From DASWIG01 sp965371445 (lineage in GTDB: Bacteria > Acidobacteriota > Thermoanaerobaculia > Multivoradales > J023): 64,000 bases of DNA. Position 1 is the first letter of the stretch; each line of letters begins with the position of its first letter. The stretch covers positions 29,346 to 93,345 of the forward strand of contig CBDUYN010000019.1 in NCBI GenBank assembly GCA_965371445.1. Direction: 5' to 3'. The notes under the pieces were generated by a model. It was not told the origin of the DNA. It worked only from the letters and a program-made list of their open reading frames with translations, and did not search any database. Shown here piece by piece: positions 31,863-41,300 of the stretch. The position numbers were made by a program, and so were the translations under genes.

Positions 31863-33050
31863 TTAACTCGCCCGCTCGACGAGGACCGCCATGCCCAGGC
31901 CGCCCGAGACGCAGAGGGTGGCGATTCCCAGGCGGCCGCCGCGCAGCTCCAGGCCGTGCAGCAGCGTCACCAGGATCCGCGCTCCCGTGCAACCGATCGG
32001 GTGGCCGAGCGAGATCGCCCCGCCGTCTGGGTTGACGATCTCGCGGTCGAAGGGGAGCTCTTTCAAGCAGGCGAGGACCTGGCAGGCGAAAGCCTCGTTG
32101 AGCTCGACGAAGTCGATGTCGGAATAGTCGAGGGCGTTTCGCTCGAGGAGTTTCTTGACCGCGGGCACCGGAGCGATGCCCATGATCCTGGGATCGACGC
32201 CGACCACGGTCCAGTCGCGCAGGTAGGCGGCGACCGGGATCTCGTGCGCTTGGGCCGCGGACTCGCTCGACACGAGGAGCGCGGCGGCGGCGTCGGTGAT
32301 CCCCGAGGCGTTGCCGGCGGTCACCCGTCCACCCTCGCGGAAGACGGGCTTGAGCTTCTTGAGCAACTCGGCGGTGACGCCGTCGCGCGGGTGCTCGTCG
32401 GCATCGACGATCTCGTCGCCCTTCCTCCCGGGTACGGTGACCGGGACGATCTCGCGCTCGAAGCGTCCTTCGCCGCGCGCCCGCTCGCAGCGGTTCTGGC
32501 TCAAGACGGCCCATTCGTCGGAGGCCTCGCGGTCGATCCCGGCCTCCTCGGCCAGCTCCTCGGCGGTCTCGCCCATGACGAGGCCGGAGAGCGGGTCGTC
32601 GAAGCCGTCGCGGTACATGCCGTCGGTCAGCTCGCCGTGTCCGAGGCGGTAGCCCCAGCGGGCGCGGGGCAGCATGTAGGGGGTGTTCGACATGCTCTCG
32701 ACGCCGCCGGCGAGAATCACCGACGCCTCGCCCAGGAGGATCGTGCGGGCGGCGGAGACCACCGCCTGGAGCCCCGAGGCGCAGGCCTGGTTGACGGTAT
32801 AAGCCGGGCTCTCGTCGGGCACTCCGGCGCGGTGCGAGATCTGCCGGCCGGGGTTGGGGCCGCTGCCGCCCTGGCGGCCGTGGCCGAAGATCGTCTGGTC
32901 GACGCGCCCCGGATCGAGGCCGGAGCGCTCAAGGGTGGCCCGAGCCGCGGCGGTGCCGAGGTCGGGGGCCGAAAGCGGGGCGAGGGCCCCGCCGAACTTG
33001 CCGATCGGTGTGCGCACCGGGGCCGAGAGGACGATCGACGTCGATTTCAT
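31863..33050 (-). CDS. Acetyl-CoA C-acetyltransferase (thiolase)
   Basis: 395 residues from the ATG that opens MKSTSIVLSAPVRTPIG, the usual thiolase N-terminus; an in-frame ATG four codons upstream (33062) is a less likely alternative. Acyl-accepting Cys90 lies in VNQACASG, the NEAFA motif in VELNEAFAC, the active-site His in GGAISLGHPIGCTGAR, and the C-terminal Cys in CVSGGLGMA. It catalyses reversible condensation of two acetyl-CoA or thiolytic cleavage of 3-ketoacyl-CoA. It sits between two crotonase genes on the same strand with short gaps, which suits a short-chain acyl-CoA (beta-oxidation or acetoacetyl-CoA) pathway. Confidence 0.93.
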   Translation of the reverse strand: MKSTSIVLSAPVRTPIGKFGGALAPLSAPDLGTAAARATLERSGLDPGRVDQTIFGHGRQGGSGPNPGRQISHRAGVPDESPAYTVNQACASGLQAVVSAARTILLGEASVILAGGVESMSNTPYMLPRARWGYRLGHGELTDGMYRDGFDDPLSGLVMGETAEELAEEAGIDREASDEWAVLSQNRCERARGEGRFEREIVPVTVPGRKGDEIVDADEHPRDGVTAELLKKLKPVFREGGRVTAGNASGITDAAAALLVSSESAAQAHEIPVAAYLRDWTVVGVDPRIMGIAPVPAVKKLLERNALDYSDIDFVELNEAFACQVLACLKELPFDREIVNPDGGAISLGHPIGCTGARILVTLLHGLELRGGRLGIATLCVSGGLGMAVLVERAS

Positions 33051-33090
33051 CTGCGTACCCATGGCTGCGGCGGAACAGATCATCGAGGGC

Positions 33091-33894
33091 TCAGCGGCCC
33101 GAGAACGCGGGCTTGCGCTTCTCGACGTAAGCGTCGAGGCCCTCGCGGGCGTCCGCCGACTCGAAGAGCTGCTGCTGGTGCTCGCGCTCGATCGCCAGAC
33201 CCAGCTCGAACGGCACCTCGACACCGCTCTGGACCGCCCGCTTGATCCGTCCGGCGGCTTTCGACGCCTTGTTGGGCGGGCAGAACTGGCGGGCGTAGTC
33301 GTGGATCTTGGCCATGAAGCCCTCGGCTGAATCGCAGTCGAAGATCTGGTTGATCATCCCCAGGTCCTTGCCTTCGGCGAAGGAGACGGTCTCGCCGGTG
33401 ACCATCAGCTCGATCGCCTTCGACTTGCCGACCAGCCGGCCCAGGCGCTGCGTGCCGCCGGTGCCGGGAAGCACGCCGAGGTTGATCTCGGGAAGGCCGA
33501 TCTTGCCGCCGTCCTTGCGGGCGATCCTCAGATCCGCCGCCATGGCGATCTCCAAACCGCCGCCCACCGTGTGGCCGTTCATCGCCGCGATCACGAGCTT
33601 CGGCGTCTGCTCCAGGCGGTTCAGGGTCTCGTTGGCATGCAGGCAGAAGAAGTACTTGAAGTAGGAGTCGGCGTTCTGGAGCATGGTGATGTCGGCGCCG
33701 GCGCAGAAGAACTTCTCGCCCGCTCCGGTCATCACGATCACGTGGACGTCCTTGTCGAAGCGCGCCTTCAGGATCGCTGTGTCGAGCTGCTGCATCATCT
33801 CGTGGGTGTAGCAGTTCGGCTTCGGGGCGTCCAAGGTCATGTAGGCCACGCCTTCCTTGACTTCGTAGCGCACCAGGGTCTTCTCGTCGCTCAT
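33091..33894 (-). CDS. Enoyl-CoA hydratase/isomerase family protein
   Basis: 267 residues, crotonase fold: CAGADITML (oxyanion hole), Glu115 in GGGLEIAM and Glu136 in LPEINLGVLPGTGG, so both hydratase glutamates are present. It differs clearly from the downstream crotonase (insert around DSYFKYFFCLHANE, longer C-terminus), so the two are paralogues with probably different substrates. It is first in the crotonase-thiolase-crotonase unit, with AAGGA about 9 bases before its ATG. The exact substrate cannot be read from sequence. Confidence 0.88.
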   Translation of the reverse strand: MSDEKTLVRYEVKEGVAYMTLDAPKPNCYTHEMMQQLDTAILKARFDKDVHVIVMTGAGEKFFCAGADITMLQNADSYFKYFFCLHANETLNRLEQTPKLVIAAMNGHTVGGGLEIAMAADLRIARKDGGKIGLPEINLGVLPGTGGTQRLGRLVGKSKAIELMVTGETVSFAEGKDLGMINQIFDCDSAEGFMAKIHDYARQFCPPNKASKAAGRIKRAVQSGVEVPFELGLAIEREHQQQLFESADAREGLDAYVEKRKPAFSGR

Positions 33895-34183
33895 CGTCGT
33901 CGTTCCTTTTGTCGTCGGTCGGATAGTTGAATCGGCGGGCGCCGCCGAGGTTCTGATCGAAAGAGCCCCTATCCTCGCACATCAAGCGGAACGTTCCAAG
34001 AGGTCCGGGCACCCGAGGCCCTCCCCGGAGTGGCTCCACCTCACGCCGCGGGTGGCGACGTCGTGGGGCCGGATCCAGGGCGAGGCAGGGCGAGAGGTTG
34101 AAGTCCTCAGGGTTCAAAGATCGTAGCACGCGGCCTTCGGGGTCGGTGTAGAATGAAGCTCGCCCTCAAGGCACGGAGGTTTC
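33895..34183. other. Divergent intergenic region, crotonase operon / algH
   Basis: 289 bases without a supported gene. It should hold promoters for both directions. A GGAACGTTCC palindrome is at 33989-33998. A possible -10 (TAGAAT, 34149-34154) lies about 30 bases before the algH-like ATG, but no convincing -35 is at the right distance. GGAGG at about 34175 is a strong ribosome site for the algH-like gene. Confidence 0.5.
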
Positions 34184-34888
34184 ATGATCGATGGCGCTCG
34201 CCCCAGCTACTCCCGCCAACTTGCCGGCGGAGTGATTCTCGTCGCGGTAGCCGTCCTCTTGGGGTCGCTCGTCGCCACAGCGCCGGCCTCTTCCGGCGCC
34301 GAACCGGCGATAGCGAGGCGCCTCAGCCCTGTGTCGGCGTTGGCCAAGGGGAAGTTCCTGGTCGCCCACCGGGGTCTCCCAGATCCGAACTTCGCGCGAT
34401 CCGTGGTCCTGTTGATCGAATACGGCGACCAAGGAGCGATGGGCCTTATCGTCAACCGGCCGACGCAAGTCAAGCTCTCCCAACTGTGGCCGGAAATCAA
34501 GAAGATCGCCGAGCGGCCCGACACCTTCTACGTCGGCGGACCGGTGGCGCCAAGCCACATGCTGCTGCTCGTCCGCGGCGAGAAATCCGAGGATGCGCAT
34601 CCTGTCCTCGACGACCTCTTCATGAGCTCGGATCGGGAGTGGCTCGAGGAGATGATCGGCGGGGGTTTTCCCGAGGAAAGGCTGCACGTCTATTCCGGTC
34701 ACGCGGGCTGGGCTCCGGGGCAGCTCGAGCGGGAAGTCGAGAGGGGAGACTGGTTCATCTGGACGGCGGACAGCGACACGGTCTTCAGCGACGAGCCTGG
34801 GGAGGAGATCTGGGCTCGGCTCCTCAGCCACACCGCGAGCGTCCTCGCTCAGGTGCGTACCACCGAGCCGCGGGAACCTGTCGGCTAG
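34184..34888 (+). CDS. YqgE/AlgH family protein with N-terminal signal/anchor
   Basis: 234 residues. From about residue 50 the protein reads as UPF0301/YqgE (AlgH): GKFLVAHRGLPDPNFARSV, then GLIVNRPT, YVGGPV and HVYSGHAGWAPGQLE. Before this is a hydrophobic segment (~14-36, GGVILVAVAVLLGSLVA) followed by Ala/Ser-rich sequence, so the protein looks exported or membrane-anchored; ordinary YqgE proteins have no such segment. The ATG is preceded by GGAGG at ideal spacing. The molecular function of the family is not settled. It is monocistronic or followed loosely by the acetyltransferase gene 266 bases downstream. Confidence 0.88.
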   Translation: MIDGARPSYSRQLAGGVILVAVAVLLGSLVATAPASSGAEPAIARRLSPVSALAKGKFLVAHRGLPDPNFARSVVLLIEYGDQGAMGLIVNRPTQVKLSQLWPEIKKIAERPDTFYVGGPVAPSHMLLLVRGEKSEDAHPVLDDLFMSSDREWLEEMIGGGFPEERLHVYSGHAGWAPGQLEREVERGDWFIWTADSDTVFSDEPGEEIWARLLSHTASVLAQVRTTEPREPVG

Positions 34889-35154
34889 ACGATTCCGTAC
34901 TTCCGGAAAGAACCTGCGGATCGCGGACCTCGAAGTCCCGGATCGGTGGCGTTCGGACACACCTCAAGGAGAACCGAGCCGCCGAAGTGGGTAGTGTCCA
35001 GGCTCCCGAATTCAAGGGTCGAAACCGAACGGCCGACACGAATTCGAAAAAGTTAAACCGCTCCGTAAGATGTTGGACGGTCCATGGCCGGAGGTACCGG
35101 AGGTTGCAGTCGATCCGGCTTCAAGAGGCGGTATGATGCGGCGCCGAGGGCCTC
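34889..35154. other. Intergenic region before ypeA
   Basis: 266 bases with no supported gene or RNA. TATGAT at 35132-35137 is a plausible -10 about 17 bases before the ypeA ATG, which would give a very short leader; no good -35 was found. Confidence 0.4.
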
Positions 35155-35571
35155 ATGGAGATACGCACCTGCAGAGCGGAGGACGAGGAAGCAGTCGTCG
35201 AGCTGTGGCGGTCCGCGGGCTTGATCGTCGCCTGGAACGATCCGCGCAAGGACATCCGCAGGAAGCTCGACGAGGATCCGGACAGCTTCCTGGTGGCCGA
35301 GGTCGACGGCGAGGTGGTCGGCACCGCCATGGCCGGCTACGACGGCCATCGCGGCGGCGTCTTCTACTTCTGCATCCATCCCGAGCATCAGGGCCGGGGG
35401 CTCGGCAGGCGGTTCATGGACCGGATCGAGGCGTTGCTCCTGCGCCGGGGATGCCCGAAGGTCAACGTCATGGTCCGCGGATCGAACGTCCAGGCCGTCG
35501 GCTTCTACGAAGCACTGGGCTATGAGAAGAGCGACGTCCTATGCCTGGGAAAGCGGCTGATTCCGGATTGA
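35155..35571 (+). CDS. ypeA: GNAT family acetyltransferase YpeA
   Basis: 138 residues, full length for YpeA. It starts MEIRTCRAEDEEAVVELW and keeps WNDPRKDI, FLVAEVDGEVVGTAM, GYDGHRGG, the acetyl-CoA loop HPEHQGRGLG and the terminal LCLGKRLI, all close to the E. coli YpeA sequence as I remember it. N-acetyltransferase of unknown natural substrate, cytoplasmic. It stands alone; a GAGGG sits about 6 bases before the ATG. Confidence 0.92.
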   Translation: MEIRTCRAEDEEAVVELWRSAGLIVAWNDPRKDIRRKLDEDPDSFLVAEVDGEVVGTAMAGYDGHRGGVFYFCIHPEHQGRGLGRRFMDRIEALLLRRGCPKVNVMVRGSNVQAVGFYEALGYEKSDVLCLGKRLIPD

Positions 35572-35719
35572 GTCGGCTCAGCCCGCTTGAGGTGCCCTTC
35601 TTGAGGTGCCACGCACCTCCGACGTCTCCAGGCGGGGGGATCGGTGCGGTCCCCGGACGGGCCGAACGGACCCGCAAGCCGAAGTCGTCCTTGGACGGGG
35701 GGGGCGAGAGCCGAAACCG

Positions 35720-36304
35720 TCAGGCCGCTGCCGGCTCGCTCGGCGTCTTCTTGCCGAAGAAGACCTTCTTGACTCCGAAAAAGAGGAGCGTCAAGACTGC
35801 CAGGATCGCCACCATCGGCACGATGATCGCTGTGAGCGACAGGAGGATCGAGGCGCCCCCTTCGGCCGTCGAGACCACCGGGTTGCCGAAGCCCGCGGTG
35901 GCGAGAGAGGAGATCTGCCGGGTGATGGTCGTCAGGCCCTGGACGATGCCGGCGAGGCCGCCGCCGCCGATGACCGCGATCGACCAGCCCAGGAGCGGGC
36001 TCATGTCGCCGACCTGCGACGCAGTGGCGACGACTCCGGCGACCACCGCCGTAGGTCCGGCTGCGGTGTCGAGCAGGTTGTCGACCCAGGGCACGTAGTA
36101 GGCGCTGACCTCCAGCACCGTGGCGGCGCCAAAGGCGACGATCGCCGCCGTCGAGCCCATCCACTCGAAGCTGTCGGCGAGCGCCAGGTGTCCCGCCTTG
36201 GACGCGACGCTGATCGCCAGCAGGGGCACGAAGATCCGGAAGCCGCAAGCGGCGCTTAGTCCGAGACCGATCGAGAGACTTAAGACGAGCTCCATCGCTT
36301 CCAT
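35720..36304 (-). CDS. DUF4126 family integral membrane protein
   Basis: 194 residues from an ATG with GGAGGA 4 bases upstream, which decides the start over the inner ATG at 36295. About five hydrophobic segments: LSLSIGLGLSAACGF, AAIVAFGAATVLEV, AVVAGVVATASQ, AVIGGGGLAGIVQGL, and a long C-terminal helix ending in a Lys-rich tail (GVKKVFFGKK). The GFRIFVPLL start and ADSFEWMGS segment fit DUF4126. Function unknown. Divergent from the TRAP genes. Confidence 0.85.
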   Translation of the reverse strand: MEAMELVLSLSIGLGLSAACGFRIFVPLLAISVASKAGHLALADSFEWMGSTAAIVAFGAATVLEVSAYYVPWVDNLLDTAAGPTAVVAGVVATASQVGDMSPLLGWSIAVIGGGGLAGIVQGLTTITRQISSLATAGFGNPVVSTAEGGASILLSLTAIIVPMVAILAVLTLLFFGVKKVFFGKKTPSEPAAA

Positions 36305-36498
36305 GGCTTCCTCCGTACGAGTCGTTGCCCTTCTTCCGGTGCCCCTGGACGGTTCCGGGGCTCCCTGAGATACCCTACGCGCCGCCACGGCGAATGATTC
36401 GCCCCGCCGCGATTTCTTCGCCGGCCTCGCCGGCCTCTCGGCGACATGCTAGCCTCTGCCCGCCCCGACCGCAAACGCCGTAGGTGCAGAGGGTTTTT
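36305..36498. other. Divergent intergenic region, DUF4126 gene / TRAP operon
   Basis: 194 bases, GC-rich, no gene seen. It contains a short direct repeat, GCCGGCCTC twice in tandem near 36430-36448. Promoters for both genes should lie here but no hexamer pair is convincing. Confidence 0.35.
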
Positions 36499-37062
36499 AT
36501 GGAGCTCATGCTGCGCATCGCGCGCCTTCTCGACCGTCTGAGCGAAAAAACCGGCCAACTCGTCGGCTGGCTGACGCTCGCGATGGTCCTGATCGGCGCC
36601 TACAACGCCGTCGTCCGCTACCTGGGACGTTTCTTCGGCTGGAACCTGAGCTCGAACGCCTATATCGAGATCCAGTGGTACCTCTTCAGCCTCGTTTTCC
36701 TGCTCGGCGCGGCCTACACCCTGCGCCGCGGCGCCCACGTGCGGGTCGACGTCTTCTACGGCCGGCTCTCGAAGCGCGGCCAGGCCTGGATCAACCTGGT
36801 GGGGACGATTGTGTTCCTCGTGCCCTTCTCGATCTTCATCCTCTGGGTCTCCTGGCCCGCGGTGCGCAATTCCTGGTCGGTTCGTGAGGTCTCGCCCGAT
36901 CCCGGCGGCTTGCCGCGCTACCCGATCAAGACGATGATCCTCGTCGCTTTCGTGCTGCTGATCGTCCAGGCGGTCTCGGAGGCGATCAAGCAGGCGGCGA
37001 TCCTGTGGGGCACGGGCGTTGACGACGAGCCTGGCCAAGGGACCCGGGGAGGGATCGCATGA
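36499..37062 (+). CDS. dctQ: TRAP transporter small membrane subunit (DctQ family)
   Basis: 187 residues from ATG 36499 with GAGGG 5 bases upstream; an in-frame GTG at 36484 is less likely. Four hydrophobic segments (VGWLTLAMVLIGAYNAVVRY, WYLFSLVFLLGAAYTL, LVGTIVFLVPFSIFILW, MILVAFVLLIVQAV) with the family motif LGAAYTLRRGAHVRVDVFY. Partner of the large subunit in Na+-driven uptake of organic acids across the inner membrane. It overlaps the dctM start by ATGA. The binding protein gene is not adjacent; a likely one lies at 42639-43751 on the other strand. Confidence 0.93.
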   Translation: MELMLRIARLLDRLSEKTGQLVGWLTLAMVLIGAYNAVVRYLGRFFGWNLSSNAYIEIQWYLFSLVFLLGAAYTLRRGAHVRVDVFYGRLSKRGQAWINLVGTIVFLVPFSIFILWVSWPAVRNSWSVREVSPDPGGLPRYPIKTMILVAFVLLIVQAVSEAIKQAAILWGTGVDDEPGQGTRGGIA

Positions 37063-38381
37063 GCGGCAACTTCCTCGCCCCGCTGATGTTCGTGTGCGCT
37101 TTCGGCCTGATCTTCTCGGGCTATCCGGTGGCCTTCTCGCTCGGCGGCACGGCGCTTATCTTCGCCGGGATCGGCGTCGCGGCGGGCTACTTCGAATGGA
37201 CGCTGCTTTTCGCGATGCCGGAGCGGATCTTCGGCGTGATGTCGAACTACGTGCTGCTCGCGGTGCCGTTTTTCATCTTCATGGGCACGATGCTCGAAAA
37301 AGCGAAGCTCGCCGAGGACCTTCTACGCACGATCGGCAAGCTCTTCGGGCCGATGCGCGGCGGGCTGGCGATGGCGGTGGTTTTCGTCGGCGCGCTCTTG
37401 GCCGCGGCCACCGGGGTGGTGGGCGCGTCGGTGGTGGCCATGGGGCTCATCTCCTTACCCATCATGCTGCGCTACAACTACTCGACCGAGCTCTCGGTGG
37501 GGATCATCAGCGCCACGGGGACGCTGGGCCAGATCATCCCGCCGAGCGTCGTCCTGGTGGTGCTGGCCGACCAGTTGGGCATCTCGGTGGGCGACCTTTT
37601 CGTCGGCTCGCTCGTGCCGGGGCTCATGCTGGCGGGACTCTACGCGGTCTACGTGGGCGTGGTGGCCGCCGTGAAACCGGAGGCGGCGCCGGCCCTGCCG
37701 CTGGAAGAGCGCGACATCCCGTTGGGCGAGCTCCTGCACCAGGTGGCGCTCGTCATGGTGCCGCCGCTCGTCTTGATCCTCCTCGTCCTGGGCTCGATTT
37801 TCGCCGGCGTCGCCACCCCGACCGAGGCCGGGGCGCTGGGAGCGGTGGGCGCCATGCTGCTTGCCCTCGTCCACCGCCGCCTCGACTTCAAAGCCTTGAA
37901 GGCGACGATGGACGTGACCACCAAGCTCACCTCCATGGTGGTCTTCCTGCTGATCGGCTCGACCGCCTTCACGCTCGTTTTTCGCGGGCTCTACGGCGAC
38001 ATCTGGATCGCAGACCTGCTGACCGGGCTGCCGGGAGGCAAGGTCGGGCTGCTGGTCGTCGCCAACCTGACGATCTTCGTCCTGGGTTTCTTCATCGACT
38101 TTTTCGAGATCGCCTTCATCGTCATCCCGCTGCTGGCGCCGGCGGCGCAGATCCTGGGAATCGACCTCGTGTGGTTCGGCGTGATGATCGGCATGAACCT
38201 CCAGACTTCGTTCCTGACGCCGCCTTTCGGCTTCGCCCTCTTCTACCTGCGGAGCGTGGCGCCGCCGGAGGTCAAGACCTCGCAGATCTACCGGGGCGCC
38301 TTGCCGTTCATCGCCATTCAGCTCCTGGGGCTCATCCTGATCATCCTCTTCCCGGGGCTGGTCACCTGGCTTCTGGATTGA
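37059..38381 (+). CDS. dctM: TRAP transporter large permease subunit (DctM family)
   Basis: 440 residues, about 12 membrane segments, typical DctM landmarks: VPFFIFMGTMLEKA, LAAATGVVGASVVAMG, TGTLGQIIPPSVVLVVLADQ, GVATPTEAGALGAVGAM, IDFFEIAFIVIPLLAP, and TSFLTPPFGFALFYLR. It forms the ion-coupled transport channel with DctQ. It is translationally coupled to dctQ (ATGA). Its 3' end overlaps the convergent spermidine-synthase-like gene by 20 bases. Confidence 0.95.
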   Translation: MSGNFLAPLMFVCAFGLIFSGYPVAFSLGGTALIFAGIGVAAGYFEWTLLFAMPERIFGVMSNYVLLAVPFFIFMGTMLEKAKLAEDLLRTIGKLFGPMRGGLAMAVVFVGALLAAATGVVGASVVAMGLISLPIMLRYNYSTELSVGIISATGTLGQIIPPSVVLVVLADQLGISVGDLFVGSLVPGLMLAGLYAVYVGVVAAVKPEAAPALPLEERDIPLGELLHQVALVMVPPLVLILLVLGSIFAGVATPTEAGALGAVGAMLLALVHRRLDFKALKATMDVTTKLTSMVVFLLIGSTAFTLVFRGLYGDIWIADLLTGLPGGKVGLLVVANLTIFVLGFFIDFFEIAFIVIPLLAPAAQILGIDLVWFGVMIGMNLQTSFLTPPFGFALFYLRSVAPPEVKTSQIYRGALPFIAIQLLGLILIILFPGLVTWLLD

Positions 38382-41300
38382 CCTGAGCAGGCGGCCCGAG
38401 CAAAGACGGATCGAGCTCGGTCGGCGGAGCCGCTTCCAGGAACGTCTCCAAGTCCTCCCGCGCCTCTTCCTGAAGCGGGTGTCCGGTCTGGCTGTAGCAC
38501 TCGAGGCGTAGGCGCAGGAACGCCTCTTCCCACATCGTGTGGGGCTCGAACGGTTCCAGGACCTCGACGCAGTGGCGCGGGAAGTCGACCTCGCCGAGCA
38601 GGCGAACCCGCGTTTCCTGCCGCGCGCTTTCCAGGATCAGGACCGGCAAGGGCTCGGCAAGAGCCGTAAGGAGTCGTTCGGCGTGCTCCCGGCTCCCCTT
38701 GGCGGCCACCTGCTCGACGAGCGCGAGGCCCTGGACCGCTGCCGGGCGAAAGATCCAGGGGGAGCGGTGGAAGTGTCCGAGGGCACGGGCGAGGTGGCTC
38801 GTCGCGGCTTCCAAGTCGTCCGCGAGGTAGGAGCGGCGGGCGGCCAGGAACGCCGCTTCGGTCGGAAACTGGCGGCCCAGCTCCTCGAGGGCAGCCGGGG
38901 CCCGCTCGTCGCGGAGGTTGACCAGGGTTTCGGCCGCCATCAGGTAGTCCATCGGATGACGCGGCGGCTGCGGGTTGGATTCGTCGAACCAGTGGCGCCG
39001 GATGGCGTTGAAATCCCCCTCGGCGTAGGCGGCCCGGGCATTGTGGCGCGGCAGCCGCTCGGCAAGGACCCGGATGGCCGTCGGTTTGATCAGCGTCCGG
39101 TCGAGGATCCGGATCTGCCGGGCTTCCTCGACCTCCCCCCAGTCGAGCGGTGCCCCGAGAAAGGAGCTCGGCCGGTCGGCCCCCAGGCGGCGCGCCAGCT
39201 CGTGAAGCTGAGCGGGATTGAAAAGCCCGGTGCGCCCGACGTTGCGGGCGAAGCCGAATTCGACGAGCGGCTGGTCGTCCGTCGAGATTCGGCTCTCGGC
39301 CTGGGCGAGGTGCTTGGCGAGCGCCGGGCCGGCGACGAAACCGCTGAAGAAGCCCTCGGCGCCTTCGACCTTCCACAGCCAGCGCAAGGCGCTCGCAAAA
39401 GGCTCCTCGGCCGCCTGGCGGCGAATGCGGTCGAAATCGTGACGCAGCGGCTCCAGGGTCGCGACCAGCAGCAGGTCCGTGTCGTGGATCTGCCAGGTCT
39501 CGACCTGCGGAAAAACGGAGGAGATCGTCGAATAGACGAGACGCATCACGTCGGCGTCGATCTCGTAGCCCTGGACCCATTGCAAGAAGATGCCGCCGGG
39601 CTTCAAACGCCTGGAGAGGCCGCGATAGAAATCCTGCGAAAAGAAGTCTGACATCCCAGCCCGGTAGGGATTCGAGGGCACCGAGGTGATGACGTCGTAG
39701 CGCTCCGGCGTGGTGAGGACGAGCTCACGGCCGTCGCCGTAGGTGAGGTTCACCTTGGGGTTGTTGAGAGAGTCAAAAGTGACCGGCGCGAACTCTTCGG
39801 CAAACCTGCCGATCGCGGGCTCGAGCTCGATGACGTCGACCCGGCGGATCGATTCGACGTGCGCCATCCAGCCGGCCGAGGTGCCGGTGCCGAGGCCGAC
39901 GATCAGGGCCTCTTGCGGCGCCGGATGGAGCAGGCCCCCGACCAAGCTGCACCACACCTGGGTGGGCGCGTCGGAGAGCGCGCTGCCGTCGCTCTTGCCG
40001 TTGACGAAAAACGACAGCTCGTTGGTCTGCATGAGAGCGACGCTCGACTCGATCCCGTCGGCTTCGCGAACCATCGAACGGCGCACGGCATGGCGCTTGT
40101 TCCGGAGCTTGTTGACGTCGTGGAAGTCGACCTTGAGGCGTCCGGCGCCGACCGGGGTGTGCCGCCAGAAAGCCGTTGGACCCGCGGCCAGGCAGCAGGC
40201 GAGGGTCACGGCCGCCGTCGCGACGGGGCCGGCCAGCCCTCGCAGCCGGCGGCTCAGGGCGGAGCTTGAGGCCGCGATCATGAGGCCCAAGAACACCAGG
40301 AAGAGCGCCGACATCCACCACAGGCGCGGCGCGCCGAAGAGCGGAATGAGCCCAAAGCCGCCAGCGAGCGATCCCGCGATCGCCCCGAACGTGTTCCAGG
40401 CATAGGCCATCCCGACCTGCTTGCCCACCTCGTCGCGGCCGCTGCCCAGGAGGGCGACCAGAAGCGGGAACTGGTAGCCGGATACGATCGCCGCCGGGAG
40501 CACCACGAGGCAGACGATCATCGTCCAGCTGAAGACCAGCCCCGAGAACCCGAGGGTGTCGAGCTGGCGCAGGACGGCCGCCAGGAGCGGGACATCGTCG
40601 CCCAGGGCGTAGGGAAACGCGAGGCAGAGACCCTCGAGGACGCAGGTCCAGGCCAGGGCCTGAAGCGTCGGCCGGCGGCCGGCGGGACCGAACGAATAGA
40701 GGGCGCCTCCGATCGCGATTCCCGCCAGGGCGACGGCGAGGATCAGGCCGAAGGTAAACGACGAGCCCCCGAGCACCGGCCCCAGCATCCGATACCAGAC
40801 GAGCTCCATCAGGAAAAAGACGAAGCCGACGATGAAAGCCGCCGCCAGGATGAGACGCGCCGCCGCGCGCGATCCGGCGGCCGGCGATCCGGCGGCCGGC
40901 GATCCGGAGCCGGCCGTCTCCGGCGCCGGAGACGGCGCGGTCTCTGCCGGTGCCGGCTCGGCATCTCGAGGCTCCGGTTCGCCGGCGGCCGGCGATCCGG
41001 CGGCCGGCGATCCGGCCGCCGCCACGTAGGCGCTCTGGCGCGACATGCTGCGCACCACGACGAAGAGCAGGAGGTTCAAGGCAGAGGAGATCCACAGGGT
41101 CTGGCGTACGCCCAGAAGCTCCAGAAGCAGGAAGGTGGTGAGGAAAGCGCCGACCACGGCGCCGCCGGTGTTGATGGCGTAGAGGCCAGCGACGAGCCGG
41201 CGGCCGCGGTCGCTGTCGCGCTCGACCGCTTTGGCGACGGCGGGGAGCGTCCCTCCCATGAGTGTCGTCGGGATCCCGAGGATCAGGACCGAGAGGGCGA

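Noticed and set aside
33015..33224. Upstream extension of the thiolase frame to 33224
   Set aside because: The extra residues are low-complexity and overlap the crotonase gene; homology begins at the ATG at 33050.
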